Assembly: GCA_023229985.1 (NCBI GenBank)
Contig: JALNYF010000020.1
Span: 1-33,872, forward strand
DNA from: Bacteroidales bacterium
GTDB taxonomy: Bacteria; Bacteroidota; Bacteroidia; Bacteroidales; WCHB1-69
Length of the DNA stretch: 33,872 bases
Reading direction: 5' to 3'
The position numbers and the translations under genes were made by a program. The first letter of the stretch is position 1; each line of letters starts with the position of its first letter. Positions 14,728 to 21,641 of this stretch are shown here, piece after piece. The notes under the pieces are model-generated. The model saw only the letters and a program-made list of their open reading frames with translations. It made no database searches and was not told the origin of the DNA.

Positions 14728-17265
14728 TTATTCCATATCCTCGCCTTCGATTTCCATTTGTTTTTCCTGACGCTGTTTATAGTTATTGATTTTATAGCTC
14801 AATGTCAGCGAAATCTGCATTCCCGGACGTTCACGGACACTGTATGCGTCATAACCATTGGCAGTTACATGAGAATAGGTGGTTACGTAAGTTTTATAAG
14901 AGGAAAATAAATTCCGCACATTCAAACTGACTACAAAACTCTTCTTAAAGAATGATTTTTTAACACCAAAATCCACAGAGTAGCTGGCAGAGCGTTTTCC
15001 CTGACCAATTCCACCGCTTCCCCAACCCATTGCGCCGGTGGTTAACGAAGGAGCACGGTAACGGCAATTCAGTTGTAAACTCCAATCTTTTGGCAGGTTA
15101 AACGTCTGATTCAATCGAACATTCCAAGACCAATCACGCGTTAAATATTCATCAATCAAATCTTTACTGTCAATTATAACCCGATAGAAACTTCCACTTA
15201 GCGTAAAACGCCAAAATTTCCATAACTGTTGCCCATACACCAATTCAAATCCGATATTCTGACTCTTGTTTAAATTCCGGTATGAAGTTAAAGTATAGGT
15301 ATAATTTTCAACCGTATCTTGGAAAATCTCGGTATATCTGCTAATAATGTCATCGCGCTGACGGTAGAAGCCCGTAAAACTAAATGAGCTTTTCTTAATG
15401 GTCATCAAATAAGCAAGTTCAAAAGAATTGACAAATTCGGGGGTAAGATTGGGATTTCCGGTTCGGTAATTTAATTTGTCGGACACATCGGTAAACGGGT
15501 TTAACTGCCAAATACTTGGGCGTGTCACGCGCCGCGAATAGCTAACCTGCAAAGAGTGTTGTTCGTTGATATCGTATCGAATATGAACCGTCGGGAATAG
15601 GTTGTAATAGTTCTTATAATAAGCGGTGTCGGCAGATTTTAAATCAGATTTGGTATTGGCAATTTCGCCTCTAACGCCCAACTGTATTTTCAATTTTTTC
15701 CAAAAAGTATTGGAATAGATGAAGTAAGCAGCATTGATCATTTCCGAAAAGACGAAATGATTGCTTTGCGTCATGTCCTCAGCAATGGCAACGCTATCGC
15801 TGCCGGAAAAGAGATGATAATCTTCTCCGATGGAGCGATACGACAATTTGTAACCGGTTTCTATTCTACCCCCTTGACCCACAGGCGTAACAAAATCGAC
15901 TTGCGCTGTTGCAGTACTGTTGTTATCTTTTGTCTTTGAAAGTTGATAAATAGTGGGTTTTTCAATATTCATATCAAAATAATCTTGTAAAGACGAATCG
16001 AGAGCCGAACGCATATTTTGGGTATAATAGACATCTGCCGTCAATTCCTGTCCTTTGGTTTTGAATACTTTTTTATAATTCAAAGCCGAACTGATATTAT
16101 GGCGGGTATTCCGGTCAAACGAACTCTGCACGTAGCGTTCAAATATCGTCTTTGCTCCCTGCAAGATATTCCGGTTATCAACATTTAACTCACTTTCCGA
16201 ATTTCTACCATTATAATTATATGAAACAGAAAAACTTAGTGTATTCTTAGGGTTAATATTCCAATCGATGCCGGTTCTTACATTGTGCATGTAGCCGATA
16301 TTATCGTTGAAATTGTCTTGATAGAGCCAAGTGGAATCTTCACCTATCCACGAAGTGCGTTCCATGGTGCCGGCACTTTTTCTACCAAAACTTCTAAAAT
16401 CATAATTGAGAAAGACGTTAATATTTCCATAGCTGTAGTTCAGGTTAATATTTCCGTTATAATTGTTGAAATAGGGTTTATTTTGGAAAAGATACATACT
16501 GCTACGCAGGCTGACCATTCCGTTAAATCCGCTTTGTTTTCTTTTTTTCAGAACGACATTTAATATTCCCGCCATTCCATCGGGTTCCAAGCGGGCAGAG
16601 GGATTGGTAATCACTTCAATGCTTTCAATCAGATTAGCCGGAATTTGGTCTAAAGTCATATCTGTTGGGCGCCCGTCAATCAATATCGTTACATTTTCGC
16701 TACCCCGCAAAGTAACATTTCCTTCCAAATCAACATCAACAGATGGAATTTCCTCCAAAACTTCAACGGCAGTTGCTCCTTCGGAAATGATACTTGATCC
16801 GACGTTAAACACTTTTTTATCCAAATTACTTTCCAACATTTCCACTTGGGCTTTGATTTCCACGCTACCCAACATCGTCACGCTTTGGTCTAATTTAATC
16901 TTTTGTAGTTTCAGAACCGGTTTTGATTTAGAAATGGAAGAAACGGAAGAGTAATGTGGACGATAGCCAATGTAGTCAATTTTCAAAATAAAATCGCCAA
17001 AAGGCACATCGGGGATTAAGAACTCGCCGTAGGCGTTGGTAATTCCGTAAGCTATTGCCAGAGAATCAGCTGCGCGAAGTATATAGACAGTGGCAAATTC
17101 AAGGTATTTCCCATTTTCATTCACGATAGAGCCGACCAAAACACCGGTGGTTGAGGTAACTTTTTTTTGCAATTCTTCATCATTTAATCGCTGCCCGAAA
17201 ACCGTCTGTACTGTGAGGGTTATGATGAGTAAGGATAGCAGCAGATGCTTCAAATTAGATGTCAT
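14728..17265 (-). CDS. TonB-dependent receptor-like outer-membrane protein (OMP beta-barrel family)
   Basis: This 845-residue protein has a signal peptide (MTSNLKHLLLSLLIITLTVQTVFG). An N-terminal carboxypeptidase-regulatory-like domain comes first (about 40-120: GVLVGSIVNENGKYLEFATVYIL, GEFLIPDVPFGDFILKIDYIGY). Then a plug domain, with VEVLEEIPSVDVDLEGNVTLRGSENVTILIDGRP and the IESIEVITNPSARLEPDG region (about 160-235), and a large beta-barrel of repeated aromatic-tipped strands. Segments such as RYDINEQHSLQVSYSRRVTRPS and NPNLTPEFVNSFELAY are standard in the family. The protein does not sit with a SusD-like partner, so it is not a typical Sus system; the substrate is unknown. The gene is alone, with an 80-base gap to ftsB and 166 bases to the divergent hpt gene. 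Confidence 0.9.
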   Translation of the reverse strand: MTSNLKHLLLSLLIITLTVQTVFGQRLNDEELQKKVTSTTGVLVGSIVNENGKYLEFATVYILRAADSLAIAYGITNAYGEFLIPDVPFGDFILKIDYIGYRPHYSSVSSISKSKPVLKLQKIKLDQSVTMLGSVEIKAQVEMLESNLDKKVFNVGSSIISEGATAVEVLEEIPSVDVDLEGNVTLRGSENVTILIDGRPTDMTLDQIPANLIESIEVITNPSARLEPDGMAGILNVVLKKRKQSGFNGMVSLRSSMYLFQNKPYFNNYNGNINLNYSYGNINVFLNYDFRSFGRKSAGTMERTSWIGEDSTWLYQDNFNDNIGYMHNVRTGIDWNINPKNTLSFSVSYNYNGRNSESELNVDNRNILQGAKTIFERYVQSSFDRNTRHNISSALNYKKVFKTKGQELTADVYYTQNMRSALDSSLQDYFDMNIEKPTIYQLSKTKDNNSTATAQVDFVTPVGQGGRIETGYKLSYRSIGEDYHLFSGSDSVAIAEDMTQSNHFVFSEMINAAYFIYSNTFWKKLKIQLGVRGEIANTKSDLKSADTAYYKNYYNLFPTVHIRYDINEQHSLQVSYSRRVTRPSIWQLNPFTDVSDKLNYRTGNPNLTPEFVNSFELAYLMTIKKSSFSFTGFYRQRDDIISRYTEIFQDTVENYTYTLTSYRNLNKSQNIGFELVYGQQLWKFWRFTLSGSFYRVIIDSKDLIDEYLTRDWSWNVRLNQTFNLPKDWSLQLNCRYRAPSLTTGAMGWGSGGIGQGKRSASYSVDFGVKKSFFKKSFVVSLNVRNLFSSYKTYVTTYSHVTANGYDAYSVRERPGMQISLTLSYKINNYKQRQEKQMEIEGEDME

Positions 17266-17399
17266 AAATCATTATTTTTCTAGAAAACGAAGTCATAGAC
17301 TTCCAATATGGATTGAAGTTTAATTTAGAAAAATGAAAATACAAAAAGAATATTCTGTAATTTATTTTCAAAAAAAGTATCTTTATACAAAAAAAAATG

Positions 17400-17407
17400 T
17401 ATTTTTG
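17400..17407 (+). promoter_or_regulatory. -7 promoter box (TATTTTTG) for hpt-adk
   Basis: TATTTTTG followed by CGG, preceded by TG, lies 25 bases before the hpt ATG at 17432. It sits inside the longest ORF of that frame, which supports the shorter hpt start. No good -33 TTG was found at 19 bases. Confidence 0.55.
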
Positions 17408-17431
17408 CGGGCTAATAAAAATGATGTTTTT

Positions 17432-17965
17432 ATGAGCAAAATTACCATTGATGACAAACAATTTGTCAAGTATATCTCCGAAAAAGAAATTGATGAAGCA
17501 GTTACAAAAGTTGCCCAAGCGGTGAATGACGAGTACAAAAATGACGTTCCAATTATCATTTTAGTTCTAAATGGTTCCATTATTTTCGGTTCAGATTTAT
17601 TAAAAAAACTAACGATACCATGCCGAGTATCGTGCATTCGTCTTAGTTCGTACGAAGGCGTAAAGTCAACCGCAAATGTCAAGAATTTCATTGGATTAGT
17701 AGAAGATCTCAAAGACCAACGAGTATTAATCATTGAGGATATTGTGGACACCGGAAATACTTACGAGCATATATTGAACATGTTGAAAGCCGAAAATGTT
17801 AAAGATGTAAAGATTGCTACCATGACGTATAAGCCCAATGCTTACAAGAAACCATTTCCGATTGACTTTGTAGGGATAGAAATTCCCAACAAATTTATTG
17901 TAGGCAGAGGATTGGATTACAACGGCTTAGGCAGAAATCTTCCTGATATTTACCAAGTTTGTTAA
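17432..17965 (+). CDS. hpt: Hypoxanthine phosphoribosyltransferase
   Basis: This 177-residue enzyme salvages hypoxanthine and guanine to IMP and GMP, using PRPP, in the cytoplasm. The start at 17432 (MSKITIDD) is preferred over an in-frame start 99 bases upstream because the -7 promoter box at 17400 lies in the extra part and the length then fits the family. The PRPP loop is LIIEDIVDTGNTY (about residues 99-111), the phosphate contact region VLNGSIIFGSDL is near 45, and the C-terminal DFVGIEIPNKFIVGRGLDYN matches the purine-binding end. The gene is 15 bases before adk, as in Bacteroides, where obg follows as well; here obg is about 9 kb away. Confidence 0.94.
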   Translation: MSKITIDDKQFVKYISEKEIDEAVTKVAQAVNDEYKNDVPIIILVLNGSIIFGSDLLKKLTIPCRVSCIRLSSYEGVKSTANVKNFIGLVEDLKDQRVLIIEDIVDTGNTYEHILNMLKAENVKDVKIATMTYKPNAYKKPFPIDFVGIEIPNKFIVGRGLDYNGLGRNLPDIYQVC

Positions 17966-17980
17966 CCTAATCCCATTCTT

Positions 17981-18562
17981 ATGGAAAAAAAATTCAACAT
18001 CGTTCTTCTCGGTGCCCCCGGCTCAGGTAAAGGGACACAAGCGCAAAAAATTACCGAAAAATATGGTTTAAAACACGTTTCAACCGGTGAATTATTTCGA
18101 AAAGAAATATCTTTGCAAAATGAATTAGGACTCAAAGCCCAATCTTATATTGACCGCGGGGAACTATGTCCCGATATTTTGACGATTGAGATGCTCCATC
18201 ATTATCTGGATTTGTTTCCAGAAGCAAAAGGATATATCTTAGACGGCGTGCCTCGTACTATTAAGCAAGCCCAACTTTTGGACGGCGTTGGCTATCCCAA
18301 AAGTATTCCGGTTGACCTTATCATCTATCTGTCTGTAGACCAACTCGAAATCGTTGCCAGAATGATCAAACGCGCCGAAATCGAAAAAAGAAGCGATGAC
18401 ACACCGGAAGTGATCAAAAACAGAATTAATAATTACTTCGCCCAAACCAAACCGTTAGAATCTTATTATCAAAAAAGTAAGATTTATAAAGTAAACGGAA
18501 TGAATGACGCTGAAACTGTTTTTACAGACATTTGCCACATTATTGACCAATTTATCAAATAA
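17981..18562 (+). CDS. adk: Adenylate kinase, short form without lid insertion (divergent signature)
   Basis: Adenylate kinase interconverts ATP, ADP and AMP. This 193-residue protein has the P-loop LLGAPGSGKGT (about 9-19), the AMP site segment HVSTGELFRKE, LDGVPRTIKQAQ at 87-98, and RSDDTPEVIKNRI (137-149). The lid is the short kind without a Cys4 zinc site, as usual for Bacteroidota. Compared with the family signature the DGFPRT motif has Val in place of Phe, and the STGDLLR motif has STGELFR; both are conservative but unusual. The gene is followed by a hairpin terminator at 18591-18629. It is therefore almost certainly an adenylate or other short nucleoside monophosphate kinase; adk is the best name from its place after hpt. 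Confidence 0.88.
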   Translation: MEKKFNIVLLGAPGSGKGTQAQKITEKYGLKHVSTGELFRKEISLQNELGLKAQSYIDRGELCPDILTIEMLHHYLDLFPEAKGYILDGVPRTIKQAQLLDGVGYPKSIPVDLIIYLSVDQLEIVARMIKRAEIEKRSDDTPEVIKNRINNYFAQTKPLESYYQKSKIYKVNGMNDAETVFTDICHIIDQFIK

Positions 18563-18590
18563 TTGGGCTGACCGATTCGCTAAACAACTG

Positions 18591-18629
18591 AAGGCGTTGC
18601 GTTGGTTCAAAACCCCAAGGCAACGCTTT
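18591..18629 (+). terminator. Rho-independent terminator after adk
   Basis: Bases 18591-18605 pair with 18615-18629 (15 positions, one G-T wobble and one G-G mismatch) around a nine-base loop, and the right arm ends in TTTT (18627-18630). It lies 28 bases after the adk stop. Confidence 0.8.
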
Positions 18630-18911
18630 TACTTTGAAATAATATGCCCTTTGAGCGCCAATCGCAATCTGAATGATAATTTATTCCATAGGCACGTTCC
18701 CGGCGGATATGCGCATCCCAGAATATTCCTGACTTTATCACTTGTAATTTACTATTATATCATTCGCTGATGATAGTAATTTGCGACGTCGCAAAAAAAA
18801 ATTGTCTATTTGGGCGGCATGTTTGTTCTAAAATGATTGCTGTCCGGTAAATATTGATTGAATAATTAATTTTTACGAACGGATGGTCCCGTTTTAGTTT
18901 TGACAAAAACA
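18630..18911. other. Gene-free stretch of about 280 bases
   Basis: No ORF here has family support: a plus-strand frame starting within adk runs to 18770 but begins in the wrong frame of a real gene and crosses the terminator. The stretch holds a 16-base perfect palindrome (18780-18795) and a short TATCAT/ATGATA inverted repeat (18758-18775) just before it. I saw no tRNA, rRNA or known small-RNA motif. It may hold a degraded gene or a small RNA, but nothing shows it. Confidence 0.5.
18780..18795. repeat. Perfect 16-base palindrome TTTGCGACGTCGCAAA
   Basis: The palindrome has no loop and is flanked by an A tract on one side. Dyad symmetry of this kind is typical of a dimeric-regulator binding site, but no gene start lies near enough to say what it would control. 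Confidence 0.45.
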
Positions 18912-18947
18912 AAAACAAGCAACTTACATTTGTAAATTGCTTGTTTT
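18912..18947 (-). terminator. Rho-independent terminator of the tRNA cluster
   Basis: Bases 18912-18922 pair perfectly with 18937-18947 (11 bp), and the enclosed TTACA/TGTAA extends the stem past one mismatch. Read on the minus strand it is followed by a T-rich run (TTGTTTTTG), 20 bases beyond the 3' end of tRNA-Gly. Confidence 0.85.
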
Positions 18948-18967
18948 AAACGTTTTGAAGCTGTTTG

Positions 18968-19040
18968 AGCGGAAGACGGGTCTCGAACCCGCTACCTACA
19001 GCTTGGAAGGCTGTCGCTCTACCAAATGAGCTACTTCCGC
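18968..19040 (-). tRNA. tRNA-Gly (anticodon TCC)
   Basis: Read on the minus strand the 73-base sequence begins GCGGAAGTAGCTC, has the anticodon loop CTTCCAA with TCC in the middle, TTCGAGA in the T loop and ends CTTCCGCT (discriminator T). The acceptor pairs GCGGAAG with CTTCCGC. CCA is not encoded. It is third in the Thr-Tyr-Gly series. Confidence 0.97.
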
Positions 19041-19042
19041 AA

Positions 19043-19127
19043 TGGTGGGAGGGGGAGGATTCGAACCTCCGAAGGCTTAGCCAACAGATTTACAGTCTGC
19101 CCCATTTGACCGCTCTGGTACCCTCCC
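19043..19127 (-). tRNA. tRNA-Tyr (anticodon GTA), long variable arm
   Basis: Read on the minus strand the 85-base sequence begins GGGAGGGTACC, has the anticodon GTA in CTGTAAAT, an extended variable arm, the T loop TTCGAAT and the 3' end CCTCCCACCA, with CCA encoded at 19043-19045. It is separated from tRNA-Gly by two bases and from tRNA-Thr by seven. Confidence 0.97.
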
Positions 19128-19134
19128 AAGTGTG

Positions 19135-19207
19135 AGCCGATAGACGGACTCGAACCGCCGACCGGCTGATTACAAATCAGCTGCTCTACCAACTGAGCTA
19201 CATCGGC
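19135..19207 (-). tRNA. tRNA-Thr (anticodon TGT)
   Basis: Read on the minus strand the 73-base sequence begins GCCGATGTAGCTC, has the anticodon loop TTTGTAA (TGT) and ends ATCGGCT (discriminator T, no encoded CCA). It is first in the cluster and 40-odd bases after its promoter. The Thr(TGT)-Tyr(GTA)-Gly(TCC) order is that of the E. coli thrU-tyrU-glyT genes, but no tRNA-Thr(GGT) and tuf follow. Confidence 0.97.
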
Positions 19208-19253
19208 CTTAGGATTTTTGCTGTTTCAAATAACGTGTCTCATTTTGAGGCTG

Positions 19254-19283
19254 CAAAAATACACTTTTTTTCTTTTTCTACAA
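19254..19283 (-). promoter_or_regulatory. Promoter of the tRNA cluster (TTG, 19 bases, TATTTTTG)
   Basis: On the minus strand TTG (19281-19283) is followed after exactly 19 bases by TATTTTTG (19254-19261) and then CAG. This is the full Bacteroidota housekeeping promoter consensus. The transcription start should fall near 19247, leaving a leader of about 40 bases before tRNA-Thr. Confidence 0.85.
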
Positions 19284-19436
19284 CTTATTTCTTTATTTTT
19301 TTTATTTTTTTTTAATGTTTTGACGTTTAAACATTTAGAAAATATATTTTTAAAAACTATTTCGTTTTGCAGGTTAATGACATTGGTTTGTGTATAAAAT
19401 TTTGGCGGATTATCTCGAGAATTCGAATTTATAAAG

Positions 19437-19444
19437 TATCTTTG
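19437..19444 (+). promoter_or_regulatory. -7 promoter box (TATCTTTG) for the symporter operon
   Basis: TATCTTTG followed by CAC matches TAnnTTTG and lies 23 bases before the symporter start. A -33 TTG at 19 bases is not present. Confidence 0.55.
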
Positions 19445-19467
19445 CACTTTTATTCTGAAAATATTAT

Positions 19468-20961
19468 ATGGGTAAACTTATCTTATTGTTCTTCGGATTA
19501 TACACAGCTTTGCTGTTTGTAGTAATGTGGCTTTCCTCGCGCAAAGCCAATAACGCTACCTACTTTACCGGAAATCGCAAATCTCCTTGGTTTGTTGTAG
19601 CTTACGGCATGATTGGTGCCTCCCTCTCCGGCGTTACCTTCATGTCCGTACCGGGCGACGTAGCCAATATCCAATTTACCTATTTTGGCGTAGTTTTAGG
19701 TTATATACTTGGTTATCTGACAATTGCATACGTCTTACTTCCACTATATTATAAAATGAACGTCACCTCCATCTACGAATTTCTCGACTTTCGCATCGGC
19801 AACGAAGCTCATAAAACCGGCTCCGTATTTTTTATCATCTCCCGTCTGTTAGGTTCTGCCCTTCGTATGTACTTGGTAATTTACGTCTTACAAATATTTG
19901 TTTTCGACCACTGGAATATCCCCATCTGGATTACTGCTACTATCATGATTCTGGTTATCATAATATATACCTACCGCGGCGGCGTAAAAACCGTGATCTG
20001 GGCAGATACTCTCCAAACAACCTTTATGCTCGCCTCCTTGGTCATCACCATTATCATTATTTATCGAGAAATGAACTGTTCTTTTGCAGATATCTTCCAC
20101 AAAATTGATGCCGCCGGCTATACCAAAGTTTTTGAAACAAATTGGCAACGCCCGAACTTCTTCCTGAAACAAATTATCAGCGGGATGTTTATCACCATTG
20201 TCATGACCGGATTAGACCAAGATATGATGCAGAAGAATCTGACTTGCAAGAACTTAAAAGATGCGCAACGCAACATACTGACCTTTTCCGGAATCTTGGT
20301 TTTTGTCAATGCCCTATTCCTTTTACTGGGCGGCATGCTCCTGATTTATGCACAACATATTAATTTCGATGTAACCGGTTTTATTGCGGGAGGACAAACC
20401 GACCGCATCTATCCTGAATTGGTTTTCAATACATTAGGTGTTGGAACTGCCATCGTCTTTGTCATGGGACTGATTTCTGCCGGCTACTCGAGCGCGGACG
20501 GGACACTCACCGCACTGACCACCTCCATTTGCTACGACCTCATCAAAATTGAAAAACATATCCCGTCAGAAAAAAAGAGAACTAACGTCCGCCGATTGAT
20601 CCATTTGGTTGTTTCCTTGTTGTTTCTGCTCACCATCATCATCTTTTCGAGTTTTCACAATAAAGCACTGATAACCATTATCTTCGAAGTTGCCGGTTAT
20701 ACTTACGGACCCATTTTGGGAATGTTTGTTTTTGCCATTTACACCAAACGCAATATCCGGTTCAAAGCACTTATTCCCATCATTGCCGTGCTCTCCCCGA
20801 TTCTCTGCTTCTTCCTTTCCCGTTACTCAGAAATTTTGTTCAACGGCTACCAATTCGGGTTTGAGTTATTGATAGTCAATGGGTTATTAACATTTTGCGG
20901 AATGTTACTGATTAGTGAAAAGCAAAGTTATTCTATGAAAGCCGCTGCCAATGAAAAATAA
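19468..20961 (+). CDS. Sodium:solute symporter (SSS family)
   Basis: This 497-residue inner-membrane protein has about 13 membrane segments, starting LILLFFGLYTALLFVVMWL (4-22). The family core is visible as YFTGNRKSPWFVVAYGMIGASLSGVTFMSVPG (about residues 32-63) and, in the later half, MGLISAGYSSADGTLTALTTSICYDL, where the Ser/Thr residues normally bind sodium. It takes up an organic solute together with sodium; which solute cannot be told from sequence, because close subgroups carry sugars, amino acids, pantothenate or others. It overlaps nth by 11 bases, and nth lies 46 bases before relA/spoT. A promoter box at 19437 precedes it. Confidence 0.92.
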   Translation: MGKLILLFFGLYTALLFVVMWLSSRKANNATYFTGNRKSPWFVVAYGMIGASLSGVTFMSVPGDVANIQFTYFGVVLGYILGYLTIAYVLLPLYYKMNVTSIYEFLDFRIGNEAHKTGSVFFIISRLLGSALRMYLVIYVLQIFVFDHWNIPIWITATIMILVIIIYTYRGGVKTVIWADTLQTTFMLASLVITIIIIYREMNCSFADIFHKIDAAGYTKVFETNWQRPNFFLKQIISGMFITIVMTGLDQDMMQKNLTCKNLKDAQRNILTFSGILVFVNALFLLLGGMLLIYAQHINFDVTGFIAGGQTDRIYPELVFNTLGVGTAIVFVMGLISAGYSSADGTLTALTTSICYDLIKIEKHIPSEKKRTNVRRLIHLVVSLLFLLTIIIFSSFHNKALITIIFEVAGYTYGPILGMFVFAIYTKRNIRFKALIPIIAVLSPILCFFLSRYSEILFNGYQFGFELLIVNGLLTFCGMLLISEKQSYSMKAAANEK

Positions 20962-21595
20962 ACTGACCAACAAATATGTCTTCGCGGTAACTTACTTTTC
21001 GGAGCATAACCCCGATGCTGCCTCCGAATTGGACTTTGACAGCACTTTTCAACTTTTGGTGGCAGTTGTTTTGTCGGCACAATGCACCGACAAGCGTGTG
21101 AATATTGTAACGCGCCAACTTTTTGCCCGTTACCCGACCGCGCGAACTATGGCGGGAGCGACCGTTGAGGAGCTTTATGAGCTCATCAAATCGGTTTCAT
21201 ATCCCAACAATAAAGCGGCACATTTGCATGGATTGTCGCAAATGTTAGTCTCGGATTTTGGAGGGGAAGTGCCTGATAATATGGAAGATTTGCTAAAATT
21301 GCCGGGGGTCGGCAGAAAATCGGCCAATGTGATATTGTCGGTCGCTTACCAACGTCCCTCCATGGCAGTAGACACGCACGTTTTCCGCGTATCTACACGT
21401 ATCGGTTTGATTCACAACGCCAAAACACCCTTAGAAGCTGAGAAACAATTGGTTGCCAATTTGCCGGAAGACAAAATTGCCATCGCACATCATTGGCTTA
21501 TTCTGCACGGACGATATATTTGCACCGCCCGCAAACCGCAATGCGAGAAATGCGGAATATCTTCCATCTGCGATTTTTTTCTGCATAAAAAATAA
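20951..21595 (+). CDS. nth: Endonuclease III (DNA glycosylase/AP lyase)
   Basis: This 214-residue base-excision-repair enzyme removes oxidised pyrimidines and cuts AP sites. The helix-hairpin-helix is LPGVGRKSANV with the catalytic Lys, followed by the AVDTHVFRV segment with the catalytic Asp. The C-terminus has the iron-sulfur cluster ligands in C-x6-C-x2-C-x5-C spacing (YICTARKPQCEKCGISSIC). QCTD and SVSYPNNKA also match the family. The start at 20951 lies 11 bases before the symporter stop in another frame, which suggests translational coupling. Every known essential residue is intact, so it should be active. Confidence 0.96.
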   Translation: MKNKLTNKYVFAVTYFSEHNPDAASELDFDSTFQLLVAVVLSAQCTDKRVNIVTRQLFARYPTARTMAGATVEELYELIKSVSYPNNKAAHLHGLSQMLVSDFGGEVPDNMEDLLKLPGVGRKSANVILSVAYQRPSMAVDTHVFRVSTRIGLIHNAKTPLEAEKQLVANLPEDKIAIAHHWLILHGRYICTARKPQCEKCGISSICDFFLHKK

Positions 21596-21641
21596 AAACT
21601 TTTATTATATATTATTGTTTAAAACAAAAACAAACATAAAA

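Noticed and set aside
18504..18770. Plus-strand 88-residue ORF starting inside adk
   Set aside because: Starts in the wrong frame of adk, crosses the terminator and has no family-like motif.
18780..18795. Palindrome as a transcription terminator
   Set aside because: A loop-free palindrome with the adjacent A tract on the wrong side for plus-strand transcripts is a poor terminator; two better ones are already present for the neighbouring genes.
19226..19447. Minus-strand 73-residue ORF over the tRNA-symporter gap
   Set aside because: It covers the tRNA promoter and lacks any domain; A/T-rich low-complexity text.
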